A stretch of DNA of 64,000 bases from Enterococcus columbae DSM 7374 = ATCC 51263 (GTDB lineage: Bacteria; Bacillota; Bacilli; Lactobacillales; Enterococcaceae): assembly GCF_000406925.1 (NCBI RefSeq), contig NZ_KE136352.1, forward strand, positions 16,823 to 80,822, given 5' to 3'. Below, one piece after another: positions 9,664 to 16,955 of the stretch. Every line of letters begins with the position of its first letter. Positions within the stretch are counted from its first letter, which is position 1. Position numbers and translations under genes: made by a program. The notes below the pieces were generated by a model that searched no databases, was not told the origin of the DNA, and saw only the letters and a program-made list of their open reading frames with translations.

Positions 9664-10995
9664 TTATACTAGCTTCAATTTTCTGACAATTTTTTGTAAG
9701 ACAAAGCCTGCACCGCCGCCTAACAAGGTACCGATGATTGCAGGTACTAGCCAACCAAAGCCAAGAGAAGCTAAAGGCAGAGAAGAACCATCGAAATATT
9801 GCCAATTTGCATTAACGGCTTGCAAGGCATCATTTAAACTGATAAACGCAGTAAAAATGACCGCTCCGACATAATTGCCCTGCTTTAAAGGAACAAGATG
9901 GTTTAAAAAGCCAAACAAAATTAAAACAATAATAATCGGATAAACAAAATTTAACACTGGAATCGAAATTTTAATTAATTGATCCAAACCAACGTTAGCT
10001 ACTGCCGCACTAAAAATCGTAAAGATAAGTAAAAAGCGTTGATAAGAAATATTAGGGAACATACGATTGAAATACCACGAACAAGAGGATAATAAGCCTG
10101 CACCAGTTGGCAAACAAGCTAACAAGACCACTACGCCAAACAAAACATTGCCAAATGGTCCAAAATAATGATGGGCAATACCTGAAAGAATCGCAGCACC
10201 ACCTGTTTGTCCAAGACTTGCACTACTTGCTCCGATATAAGCAATTCCTAAATAAATCAAGCCTAAGCAAGTGGCCGCTACTAACCCTGATTTTAAAATG
10301 ATTTTACGTGTTTCTTTTTGACTATGAATCCCCATATTTTTGGTTGCATTAATAATAATCGTAGCAAAGATAATCGAAACGATTGTATCCATCGTCAAAT
10401 AACCAGCTTTTACCCCAGTAGCAAAGGGTAAGTGTGCATATTTTGCTTGAGGTGCTTGTAAATGATCAATCGGAAATAATAAATTGGTGATGATAAAAAC
10501 ACCTAAAATCGTTAGTAAAAAAGGCGTAATCAACTTACCAAAACGATTGACGAATTGATTCGGATACAAAGCCAAATAGTATACAACTCCAAAAAAAACT
10601 AATGTAAATAAAAAGAGAAATAACCGTTGATTTTCTGCCGGTAAAAAAGGAACAACTGCGATTTCATAGGAAACCAAACCAGTTCTTGGACCTGCAAAAA
10701 ACGGACCAATCGCTAGGTAGGTCATACAAGTTAAAATACTTGCAAATACTGGATGTACAGCAGTGGCAATATCTTCGGTTTGCCCCTTTTTACTAACAAA
10801 GGCTATTGACACCAATCCTAATGTTGGCAAACCAATGCCAGTGATTAAAAAGCCAGCCATCGCCTGCCAAACATTTTGACCTGCTTCTTGCCCTAATTCG
10901 GCTGGAAAAATCAGATTCCCTGCGCCAAAGAATAAAGAGAAGATCATTAAGCCGATAAAAAAGGTTTCCTTAAAACTTAGTTGATTTTTTTGCAT
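9664..10995 (-). CDS. brnQ: Branched-chain amino acid:cation symporter BrnQ (copy 1)
   Basis: This is a polytopic membrane protein of 443 residues, the usual size for BrnQ (LIVCS family), which imports Leu, Ile and Val with Na+ or H+. The N-terminal hallmark [15 protein letters not shown] is present, followed by about 12 hydrophobic segments. A TTG 18 bases upstream keeps the frame open, but ATG 10995 has GCGAGG at the right distance and is preferred. It shares the N-terminal hallmark and length with a second BrnQ at 19615 but is clearly diverged, so this is an old paralogue and not a recent duplication. It is monocistronic, with a terminator after the stop. Confidence 0.92.
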   Translation of the reverse strand: MQKNQLSFKETFFIGLMIFSLFFGAGNLIFPAELGQEAGQNVWQAMAGFLITGIGLPTLGLVSIAFVSKKGQTEDIATAVHPVFASILTCMTYLAIGPFFAGPRTGLVSYEIAVVPFLPAENQRLFLFLFTLVFFGVVYYLALYPNQFVNRFGKLITPFLLTILGVFIITNLLFPIDHLQAPQAKYAHLPFATGVKAGYLTMDTIVSIIFATIIINATKNMGIHSQKETRKIILKSGLVAATCLGLIYLGIAYIGASSASLGQTGGAAILSGIAHHYFGPFGNVLFGVVVLLACLPTGAGLLSSCSWYFNRMFPNISYQRFLLIFTIFSAAVANVGLDQLIKISIPVLNFVYPIIIVLILFGFLNHLVPLKQGNYVGAVIFTAFISLNDALQAVNANWQYFDGSSLPLASLGFGWLVPAIIGTLLGGGAGFVLQKIVRKLKLV

Positions 10996-11156
10996 GATTT
11001 TCCTCGCTTTCAATAATTAATATTTGGTAAGTAGCTACTTCATCAAATCAGCAAGTCTGGGGAAAAATTTTTTAACCTGTTAATTTTCCCAGACTAATAC
11101 TTATTTGCTCGTAGCTGTTCGACTTACAAAACATCCTTGTATTTTAAAATAAAAGA

Positions 11157-11188
11157 GCGAGTGACTTAGCTAAAAATAAGCCACTCGC
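11157..11188 (-). terminator. Terminator after the rRNA methyltransferase gene
   Basis: On the minus strand GCGAGTGGCTTA pairs with TAAGTCACTCGC and is followed by a T-rich tract (TCTTTTATTTT). It lies about 45 bases past the stop at 11232. Confidence 0.75.
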
Positions 11189-11231
11189 ACTTTCGGACTT
11201 TTTCTATTTATTTAACTATCGTTCTAATCTT

Positions 11232-12647
11232 TTAGTTAAAACGCAACCCTTTTGGATAGAAGTTTTTGATTTGACCTTGAACTTCTTTCCCAAAGCCAAC
11301 CGCTATTTCATCAACAATTAAAACAACCCAGCCTTGATTGCCATCAGAAGTAATCGTTTCACCACGAACATACTTTTTCCATTCACTGATAGTCAATAAG
11401 CAATGAGGATAATTCTTTGGCTGTTCTAATGCCATCGCCAAAGCAAAGGACGGCTCAAAGCGATTTTTCTTAAATTCGCCCAGATGAAGTCCTGCGCGCA
11501 ATACTTTTAATTGTTGCAATGTCGGTAATTGTTCTGGAACTAGCCATAAATGCTCACCAAAAGCCTTTAGCTGCCCAGTGAAAGGAATTGGAAACTGAGT
11601 AGAAAATTCCTGCCACAATCTAAGCTGTTCTTTAGTCAATTGTCCCTTGTCACTAGAAACTTTAGCTTTTTTCTTAGACTTACGTGTTTTTTCCTTATCT
11701 AAAGTAGCAGCAGGCACTTCTGTTAATTGCTTGATATTATCAGCTGACAAACGTAATCGAGCCACAAAATGTCCTTCGCCAGCATTAAGATGCGGCCAAA
11801 GTCGAAGTGTTCGCTCAAGACCAGCTACACTTCCCCACTCACTTCGACCACAGGAAACATTCTGATTGCCTAAATCAATTGGCGCAATCGTAAAATCATA
11901 AGTTTCCACTAACCAACTGATTATTTCCTCATTTTCTTCTGGTGCAAAAGTACAAGTTGAATAAATCAACTCTCCGCCTGGTTTTAACATTTTAACCGCT
12001 TCAGCTAAAATCAGTTTTTGGCGTTTGGCGCAATTCTCTGGGGTATCTGCTTGCCATTGTCTAATCGCTTCTTCATCCTTACGAAACATCCCTTCCCCAG
12101 AACAAGGGGCATCCACCACAATTTTATCAAAAAACTGCGGAAAAAAAGCAACCAATTGTTCTGGTGCATGGTTCGTCACGACGACATTTCGTGCACCCCA
12201 ACGCTCCAAGTTTTCTGAAAGGATTTTAGCTCGCTTGGGCATGATTTCATTAGCAACCAAAAGTCCTTGTTGTTGCAATTGTCCCGCTAATTGGGTAGAT
12301 TTCCCACCTGGCGCCGCACACAAATCTAAGACCTTCTCACCAGGTTTAGCCTGTGCAACACTAGCTACAATCATCGCACTAGGTTCTTGCGAATACACAT
12401 AACCTGCTTGATGCAATAATGAACGACCACTTACTTCACCCAAGTAGCCTTCCGCAGCATAAGGCGCTTTTTGCAACGAATCTGGATAATATTTCGTTAA
12501 CATCGATTGTGCCTGCGTCTTTAATGGATTCAAGCGAAATCCTTTATTGGTCGAAGCCGTTGTAATTGCTGCGAAGAAATCCTCAGCTTCTACACCGAGT
12601 AATTGCTGATATTTATCGATAAATGCTTGAGGTAACTGTATACTCAT
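11232..12647 (-). CDS. rsmF: RsmF/YebU-type 16S rRNA (cytosine-5) methyltransferase
   Basis: This is a 471-residue NOL1/NOP2/Sun-family SAM-dependent m5C methyltransferase. The SAM site is LDLCAAPGGKS. The two catalytic cysteines are in DAPCSGEG and in the ELIYSTCTF motif. A C-terminal extension (FTGQLKAFGEHLWLVPEQL onwards) matches the PUA-like and RsmF_B regions of the RsmF group. The frame extends 27 codons upstream, but ATG 12647 (MSIQLPQAFIDKY) begins the conserved region. Its AAGGAA is rather far upstream, so the exact start is uncertain. A Lys-rich linker (KEKTRKSKKKAK) joins catalytic and C-terminal parts. Monocistronic. Confidence 0.9.
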   Translation of the reverse strand: MSIQLPQAFIDKYQQLLGVEAEDFFAAITTASTNKGFRLNPLKTQAQSMLTKYYPDSLQKAPYAAEGYLGEVSGRSLLHQAGYVYSQEPSAMIVASVAQAKPGEKVLDLCAAPGGKSTQLAGQLQQQGLLVANEIMPKRAKILSENLERWGARNVVVTNHAPEQLVAFFPQFFDKIVVDAPCSGEGMFRKDEEAIRQWQADTPENCAKRQKLILAEAVKMLKPGGELIYSTCTFAPEENEEIISWLVETYDFTIAPIDLGNQNVSCGRSEWGSVAGLERTLRLWPHLNAGEGHFVARLRLSADNIKQLTEVPAATLDKEKTRKSKKKAKVSSDKGQLTKEQLRLWQEFSTQFPIPFTGQLKAFGEHLWLVPEQLPTLQQLKVLRAGLHLGEFKKNRFEPSFALAMALEQPKNYPHCLLTISEWKKYVRGETITSDGNQGWVVLIVDEIAVGFGKEVQGQIKNFYPKGLRFN

Positions 12648-12828
12648 TCTTACAACTGGAACAATCCAGCTTTCCTTTCTAAAAATCTCACAAAAAATAT
12701 TATACCAAGCATAAAAATCATTGGTCAACTGATATTGAATCTTTTTTTTGAAAAAAATAAATTTTTCGACAATTTAAAACAATTATTCAACTTTAACTTT
12801 AGTCCTATATGAGCTATCTGCCTTTTGG

Positions 12829-12858
12829 TTGAAGCAACCATATTTTGTATGCTACAAT
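12829..12858 (+). promoter_or_regulatory. Predicted sigma-70-type promoter for a small RNA
   Basis: TTGAAG (12829-12834), an 18-bp spacer and TACAAT (12853-12858) read on the plus strand, immediately before a structured non-coding segment that ends in a terminator. No reading frame of useful length starts here. Confidence 0.5.
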
Positions 12859-12862
12859 AACC

Positions 12863-13004
12863 GTGGTAAAGGATTTTCTTTTTTTGGCTTAAAGCACGAG
12901 AAAATCTAGTATTCCTTTAGCATATATTAAATAAGATTCGTTGATTCGCTAATTTACCACAAAGCTGGGTTCTCTGTGTTCAGGATAATCCACTTTGTTT
13001 TTTT
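12863..13004 (+). ncRNA. Candidate structured small RNA, about 142 nt
   Basis: Downstream of the predicted promoter, GTGGTAAA (12863-12870) pairs with TTTACCAC (12953-12960), closing a domain that contains an inner GATTTTC/GAAAATC helix. This is followed by a long terminator hairpin (ACAAAG...CTTTGT with an inner TGGGTT/AATCCA helix) and a T-run at 12998-13004. The combination of promoter, closed domain and terminator suggests an independent small RNA. I could not match it to 6S, SRP, tmRNA or RNase P by eye; a 6S-like RNA is possible but unproven. It lies directly before the hairpin array leading into def. Confidence 0.45.
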
Positions 13005-13025
13005 GTCATTCATCATTTTTAAAGA

Positions 13026-13592
13026 ATCAGTTTGAGCAGCTAGCTTATTACTCGAAGCTAAACGCTCAACTGATAGTCTTTGTTTAATCAACTTGTGTTC
13101 GTTACTCGCTCAACAAATATGTCTCGCTGAGGAGAAATTCATATCTTTTCTAATTTCTTCTCAGCGAGCAACCATATTTGCTCGCGACTTACCAACGAAC
13201 ACATAGTCTTTGTTTTAATCAACATCAGTTTGAGCAACTTCTCGATAATAAGCTGTCTGCTGAAAAAGTGTCGAAATCCTTGCACTTTTCTCACCAGCTA
13301 GCTTATTACTCGAAGCTAAGCGCTCAACTGATAGTCTTTGTTTAATCAACTTGTGTTCGTTACTCGCTCAACAAATATGTCTCGCTGAGGAGAAATTCAT
13401 ATCTTTTCTAATTTCTTCTCAGCGAGCAACCATATTTGCTCGCGACTTACCAACGAACACATAGTCTTTGTTTTAATCAACATCAGTTTGAGCAGCTTCT
13501 CGGCAATATGCTTTCTGCTGAAAAAGTGTCGAAATCCTTGCACTTTTCTCACCAGCTAGCTTATTGCTCGAAGCTAAGCGCTCAACTGATAG
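13026..13592 (+). repeat. Array of long hairpin repeats upstream of def (two alternating subtypes, 258-bp period)
   Basis: Five hairpin units lie in tandem: a core-deleted unit (13026-13074), type P (13094-13203), type Q (13224-13332), P (13352-13461) and Q (13482-13590). The P+Q block is repeated exactly 258 bp apart (landmark CGCTCAACTG at 13063, 13321 and 13579) with only a handful of differences. P has 10-bp outer arms TGTGTTCGTT/AACGAACACA plus inner CTCGCTGAG/CTCAGCGAG. Q has CAGTTTGAGC/GCTCAACTG arms and a core AAAAGTG...CACTTTT. Each unit is followed by ATAGTCTTTG. Differences between the two Q copies include a compensatory change (TAAT with ATTA versus CAAT with ATTG). No protein is encoded. 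The array ends 27 bases before the def start codon. Confidence 0.9.
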
Positions 13593-13617
13593 TCTTTGTT
13601 TTGAGAGGGGTTTTTTT

Positions 13618-14181
13618 ATGTTGTTGATGAAAGATATTGTTCGTGAGGGGCATCCTGTTTTGCGTGAGGTGGCAAAGGAGGTTGAATTGCCTTTGTCAGC
13701 AGAGGATTTAGCACTTGGTGAGGAAATGATGATTTTTTTAAAGAATAGTCAGGATAAAGAAATGGCTGAAAAATACGAATTACGAGGTGGTGTAGGTTTG
13801 GCTGCACCTCAGCTAGCAATTAGTAAGCGAATTATCGCTTTATTGGTTCCTAGTAATAATCCTGAAAAACCAGAGCCTTTGTTAAATACCGTCATGTATA
13901 ATCCTAAAATTGTTAGTCACTCTGTACAATCTGCTTGTTTGGCAGATGGCGAGGGTTGTTTATCTGTAGATCGTGAGGTGCCAGGTTATGTCGTACGTCA
14001 TGCTAGAGTAACGGTTGAATATGTTGATGCAAACGGCCAAAAACAAAAGATTCGTTTGAAAAACTATCCAGCGATTGTTGTTCAACATGAAATTGATCAC
14101 TTAAATGGTATCATGTTCTATGATCATATCGCTTCACCTAATCCATTTGCCCTAGCTGAAGATGTGTTAGTATTAGAATAA
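13618..14181 (+). CDS. def: Peptide deformylase
   Basis: A 187-residue type 2 (Gram-positive) peptide deformylase that removes the formyl group from nascent N-terminal Met. All three metal-site motifs are present: motif 1 GVGLAAPQ (about residues 59-66), motif 2 EGCLS with the Cys ligand (about 111-115) and motif 3 HEIDH with two His ligands and catalytic Glu (about 158-162). The open frame begins upstream inside the hairpin array, but GAGAGGGG seven bases before ATG 13618 fixes the start. It is monocistronic, ended by a terminator. Any transcript starting upstream would carry the hairpin array as leader. Confidence 0.95.
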   Translation: MLLMKDIVREGHPVLREVAKEVELPLSAEDLALGEEMMIFLKNSQDKEMAEKYELRGGVGLAAPQLAISKRIIALLVPSNNPEKPEPLLNTVMYNPKIVSHSVQSACLADGEGCLSVDREVPGYVVRHARVTVEYVDANGQKQKIRLKNYPAIVVQHEIDHLNGIMFYDHIASPNPFALAEDVLVLE

Positions 14182-14251
14182 CCTTGGTGAACGACTCACC
14201 ATTTAGTTAAACCCAATAAAAACGGATTGGTAACTTCTGCCTCATTACGTT

Positions 14252-14288
14252 AAAAAGCACGGAATCACTCAAAGAATCCGTGCTTTTT
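14252..14288. terminator. Bidirectional terminator between def and niaR
   Basis: AAAAGCACGGAATC pairs with GAATCCGTGCTTTT, with a T-run on the plus side and A residues on the left. It lies between convergent def and niaR. Confidence 0.85.
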
Positions 14289-14291
14289 TAT

Positions 14292-14807
14292 TTATTCTGC
14301 TAACAAAATGCCTTTTTCTTTTAAAGCTGCTTTGATATTTTCCAAAGCGTTTTGATCTTGACAGCGAATCGTATGTAGATGAATGCCATCTGTCAAATTA
14401 GATAATAGGCTAGCTTGTGATTGTTGGTAATTATTCATGAAAACTTCTAAATCTTCTTGCGTTTTGATACATAAACGCCCCGTAATTTCACCATAAAGCT
14501 CGTGTTCAACAATCACGTCTAAAATTTCACCATTATGATCTAAAATCGTCTGTAATTCTTCTTTGACTTGATTCGGTCCGTGACAAACCGCAATTTTCAC
14601 TTCTAAGTCATCACTTTTTTTTGTTTGTAAACGATAGCCCCTAGAAGTAGCGATAATTTCCTCGCCACTTGCTCGCAGTAAGGCAATATCCCCAACAATA
14701 ATTTGACGACTTACTGCAAATTTATTAGCTAATTTGGTTGCACTAATTGTCTTTTCCGCCTGTGATAATTCCTTTAATATCTCTAAACGACGAGTTGCAC
14801 CATCCAT
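14292..14807 (-). CDS. niaR: NiaR-type niacin-responsive repressor (HTH_11 + 3H domain)
   Basis: A 171-residue regulator. An N-terminal winged helix-turn-helix (about residues 5-60, AVSRQIIVGDIALLRASG) is followed by a 3H domain (about 75-165) carrying conserved histidines (VEHELYGEI, IHLHTIR) that bind a metal and nicotinate. In Firmicutes NiaR represses genes for niacin uptake and salvage. AAGGGAT precedes ATG 14807. It is the last gene of a three-gene run (sirtuin, acetyltransferase-chorismate mutase, niaR). The sirtuin releases nicotinamide, so the pairing with a niacin sensor may be meaningful, though this is inference. Confidence 0.9.
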   Translation of the reverse strand: MDGATRRLEILKELSQAEKTISATKLANKFAVSRQIIVGDIALLRASGEEIIATSRGYRLQTKKSDDLEVKIAVCHGPNQVKEELQTILDHNGEILDVIVEHELYGEITGRLCIKTQEDLEVFMNNYQQSQASLLSNLTDGIHLHTIRCQDQNALENIKAALKEKGILLAE

Positions 14808-14838
14808 TCTATCCCTTCTTTCTGAATATAAATTAAGT

Positions 14839-15675
14839 TTAGCTATTCTTTTCAGCTTGATAGCTTCTGGAGTGCTTCATAATATCATTAAATGTAGCTA
14901 ATATCGTTTCTTTATAATCCTCATTTTTCACCTGTTTAGCTAATGTGTCAAGCAAAGCCTGTTCACGATTCGCATCTAATACTGGTAAATTATGGGCTTT
15001 TTTATAAGCCGCAATTTGACTAACCTGATCCATCCGTTGTTCTAATAATTGAACAATCTTTTGATCAATTCGATTAATTGATTGTCGAAAAGTGGTCAAA
15101 TCTGGACTTGCTTGCTCATCATCACTAGCTAGCTGCTTAATGATACGTGCAGGATTACCAGCGATTACTACATTATCAGGAAAGCTCTTTGTCACCACAC
15201 TCCCTGCTCCTACTACTACGTTATCACCTAGGGTTACACCGGGTAAAATGACACTGCCCCCACCTATCCAAACATTATTGCCAATTGTTATTGGTGCACC
15301 ATTTTCATAGCCACTATTCCGTTCAACTGGATCTAACGGATGATAAGCCGTATATAATTGAACATTTGGTGCAAGCATGCAATTATCGCCAATGGTAATC
15401 GGACAAATATCTAATAAAACGGCATTAAAATTCGCATAAAAATTTTCCCCCACCGAAATATTATAGCCATAATCAAAATGGACAACCGGCTCCATATAAA
15501 GATGTTCTTTGGTTTGACCAAAGGCTTGCTTAATAAGCGCACTACGTTTTTTATTGTCCATTTCTTGATTAATTTGTGCCATCCATTGACGGGCTTTTTT
15601 ACGATCAGCCACTAACTCACTATCTCCAGAATAATAGCTCTCACCAGCAATCATCTTTTCTTTTTCACTTTTCAT
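14839..15675 (-). CDS. Maltose/galactoside O-acetyltransferase fused to chorismate mutase
   Basis: A 278-residue two-domain protein. Residues 1 to about 185 are a left-handed beta-helix acetyltransferase of the Maa/LacA type: N-terminal Mac segment ([19 protein letters not shown]), [11 protein letters not shown], the catalytic His region YTAYHPLD and hexapeptide repeats ([19 protein letters not shown]). Residues about 190-275 read as an AroQ-type chorismate mutase: an N-terminal helix with R at [15 protein letters not shown], a middle helix with K at [12 protein letters not shown], and R in DANREQALL. The two activities, acetyl-CoA-dependent sugar acetylation and chorismate to prephenate conversion, have no obvious shared pathway. 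The gene follows the sirtuin by 12 bases, so the two are co-transcribed. Confidence 0.85.
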   Translation of the reverse strand: MKSEKEKMIAGESYYSGDSELVADRKKARQWMAQINQEMDNKKRSALIKQAFGQTKEHLYMEPVVHFDYGYNISVGENFYANFNAVLLDICPITIGDNCMLAPNVQLYTAYHPLDPVERNSGYENGAPITIGNNVWIGGGSVILPGVTLGDNVVVGAGSVVTKSFPDNVVIAGNPARIIKQLASDDEQASPDLTTFRQSINRIDQKIVQLLEQRMDQVSQIAAYKKAHNLPVLDANREQALLDTLAKQVKNEDYKETILATFNDIMKHSRSYQAEKNS

Positions 15676-15687
15676 TCATTCACCTCA

Positions 15688-16401
15688 TTACTCATTACTC
15701 TTTGCAAATTTTTGAAAAAATTCAGCCGCATCCATGCACAAGAAGTGATTTGCACAAGGAACGACAATTGGTGTTTGATTAATCACTAACACCTCGGCAC
15801 CAGCCTTTTTATAATGGATTAAATCACAAAACGGATGGACCTGGAAGCTCGTACCCACAATCACCACTAAATCCGCTTGTGCCACTGCTTGAGTGGCCGA
15901 TGATAAAACATCCTCACTAAAGCCCTCTTCATATAAAACAATATTTGGTCGAATTTGTCCGCCACAATGTTGATGACGATCTGATACCAAATAGTCTTCC
16001 ACTGCTACTGCTTGTTTACAGCGACGACAATGACATTGATACAGCGTGCCATGAAAGTCCACACATTGCCAGCTACCAGCTTTTTTATGCAAGCCATCAA
16101 TATTTTGCGAAACAACCCAAACAGACTTTTTCTTAGCTAAGGCAGCCATTTGCTGGTGAATGATATTGGGTTTAGCCTTTGGATGATAGAGTTTCTTTAC
16201 AAAATCATAAAATTTTGCAGGTTCTTCATCCATGCAAGTATGACTCAATAAATACTCAGGTTGTTCTAAGCCATGATACACTCCTTTTAAAGAGCGATAA
16301 TCAGGAATATTCGACGGGGTAGACACCCCGGCTCCTGTTAAAAAGGTAATATTCTCATATTTTTCTAGCAAATGAAGTGCTTCTTCTAAAGCAATTTCCA
16401 T
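15688..16401 (-). CDS. SIR2-family NAD-dependent protein deacylase (sirtuin)
   Basis: A 237-residue sirtuin with the NAD-binding GAGVSTPSNIPDYR motif (about residues 22-35), QNIDGLH with the catalytic-pocket Asn and Asp, the catalytic His in DFHGTLYQC, and VGTSFQVHPF near the C-terminus. It removes acyl groups from lysines using NAD and releases nicotinamide. The structural zinc site is unusual: the first pair is C-R-R-C, but in the second pair the first Cys is replaced by His (HQHCGG). The motif variant DYRS replaces the commoner DFRS. First gene of the run with the acetyltransferase fusion and niaR. Confidence 0.92.
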   Translation of the reverse strand: MEIALEEALHLLEKYENITFLTGAGVSTPSNIPDYRSLKGVYHGLEQPEYLLSHTCMDEEPAKFYDFVKKLYHPKAKPNIIHQQMAALAKKKSVWVVSQNIDGLHKKAGSWQCVDFHGTLYQCHCRRCKQAVAVEDYLVSDRHQHCGGQIRPNIVLYEEGFSEDVLSSATQAVAQADLVVIVGTSFQVHPFCDLIHYKKAGAEVLVINQTPIVVPCANHFLCMDAAEFFQKFAKSNE

Positions 16402-16608
16402 CCAATTTCACCTCAAATCTTCTTAGAAAATAAGCCAAATATTATTTTGAATTTTCTTACTATATTATAGCATTTTTAACCTTGGATAAAGAAAAAATTT
16501 CAGAAAAGGTGGCTTTTTCACTGTAAATAAATGATTGTTCAGGGAGCTTGCTCCTTTTTTATCCACATTTTTCTAGCAAAAATATTTGCAGAAAATAAAT
16601 GAAAGCTA

Positions 16609-16637
16609 TTGACAAATCTGAAAAATTTTACTACCCT
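16609..16637 (+). promoter_or_regulatory. Predicted promoter of the lysine-riboswitch transcript
   Basis: TTGACA (16609-16614) is separated by 17 bp from TACCCT (16632-16637). The -35 is perfect, the -10 weak. The riboswitch aptamer begins about 35 bases downstream, the expected geometry. Confidence 0.65.
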
Positions 16638-16669
16638 ATAGAAGATTAATTGAATAATACTCCTTCACT

Positions 16670-16835
16670 TTGAAGTAGAGGTCGCGGTTTTTATTACCCC
16701 TGTGGAGTCAAGCAAGACGGTGAAACAGGTCTAGGAAAAATCGCCGAAACCTTCTTTTGTTGCTTAAAAAGAAGCGTTGGGGTGCAAGCGAATAGTTTGC
16801 ACACTGTCTTAGTTAAACTAAGGTGAGCTATGTTT
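16670..16835 (+). promoter_or_regulatory. Lysine riboswitch (L-box) aptamer
   Basis: The segment carries the conserved L-box elements in order: GTAGAGGTCGCGG at the 5' side of P1/P2, ATCGCCGAAAC in the core, GCGTTGGGGTGCAAGC, ACTGTCTTAG, and GGTGAGCTATG closing P1. The core matches the lysine aptamer familiar from Bacillus lysC (GAGGTGCG, CGCCGAAG, CTGTC, GGAGAGCTATC). It is followed by an intrinsic terminator and then the amino acid ABC transporter, so lysine is expected to switch transcription off. Confidence 0.88.
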
Positions 16836-16856
16836 AGTGAAAAGGATTGTGTGATT

Positions 16857-16902
16857 AAAAGCAGTCGTTTTCCAGGCACCTTTGGAAAATGATTGCTTTT
16901 TT
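16857..16902 (+). terminator. Riboswitch-controlled intrinsic terminator
   Basis: AAAAGCAGTCGTTTTCCA pairs with TGGAAAATGATTGCTTTT and runs into T residues, between the lysine aptamer and the ABC transporter start codon. It is the probable off-state structure of the riboswitch. Confidence 0.85.
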
Positions 16903-16955
16903 GCTTATTATTCAACTTTGATTAGCCAAAAGAAAACAGAAATGAGGAATTAATA

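Noticed and set aside
13026-13592. CRISPR array
   Set aside because: Units are about 129 bp, palindromic and nearly identical throughout; there are no short constant repeats with variable spacers and no cas genes.
13436-13627. 63-residue open frame overlapping the hairpin array and def start
   Set aside because: It runs through repeat DNA, has no ribosome binding site and is explained by the hairpin units.
16540-16562. Small GGAGC/GCTCC hairpin with T-run on the plus strand
   Set aside because: It has only a 5-bp stem and no plus-strand gene ends before it; kept out as a terminator.
16694-16915. 73-residue minus-strand open frame
   Set aside because: It covers the lysine riboswitch and its terminator on the opposite strand; the RNA explanation is much stronger.
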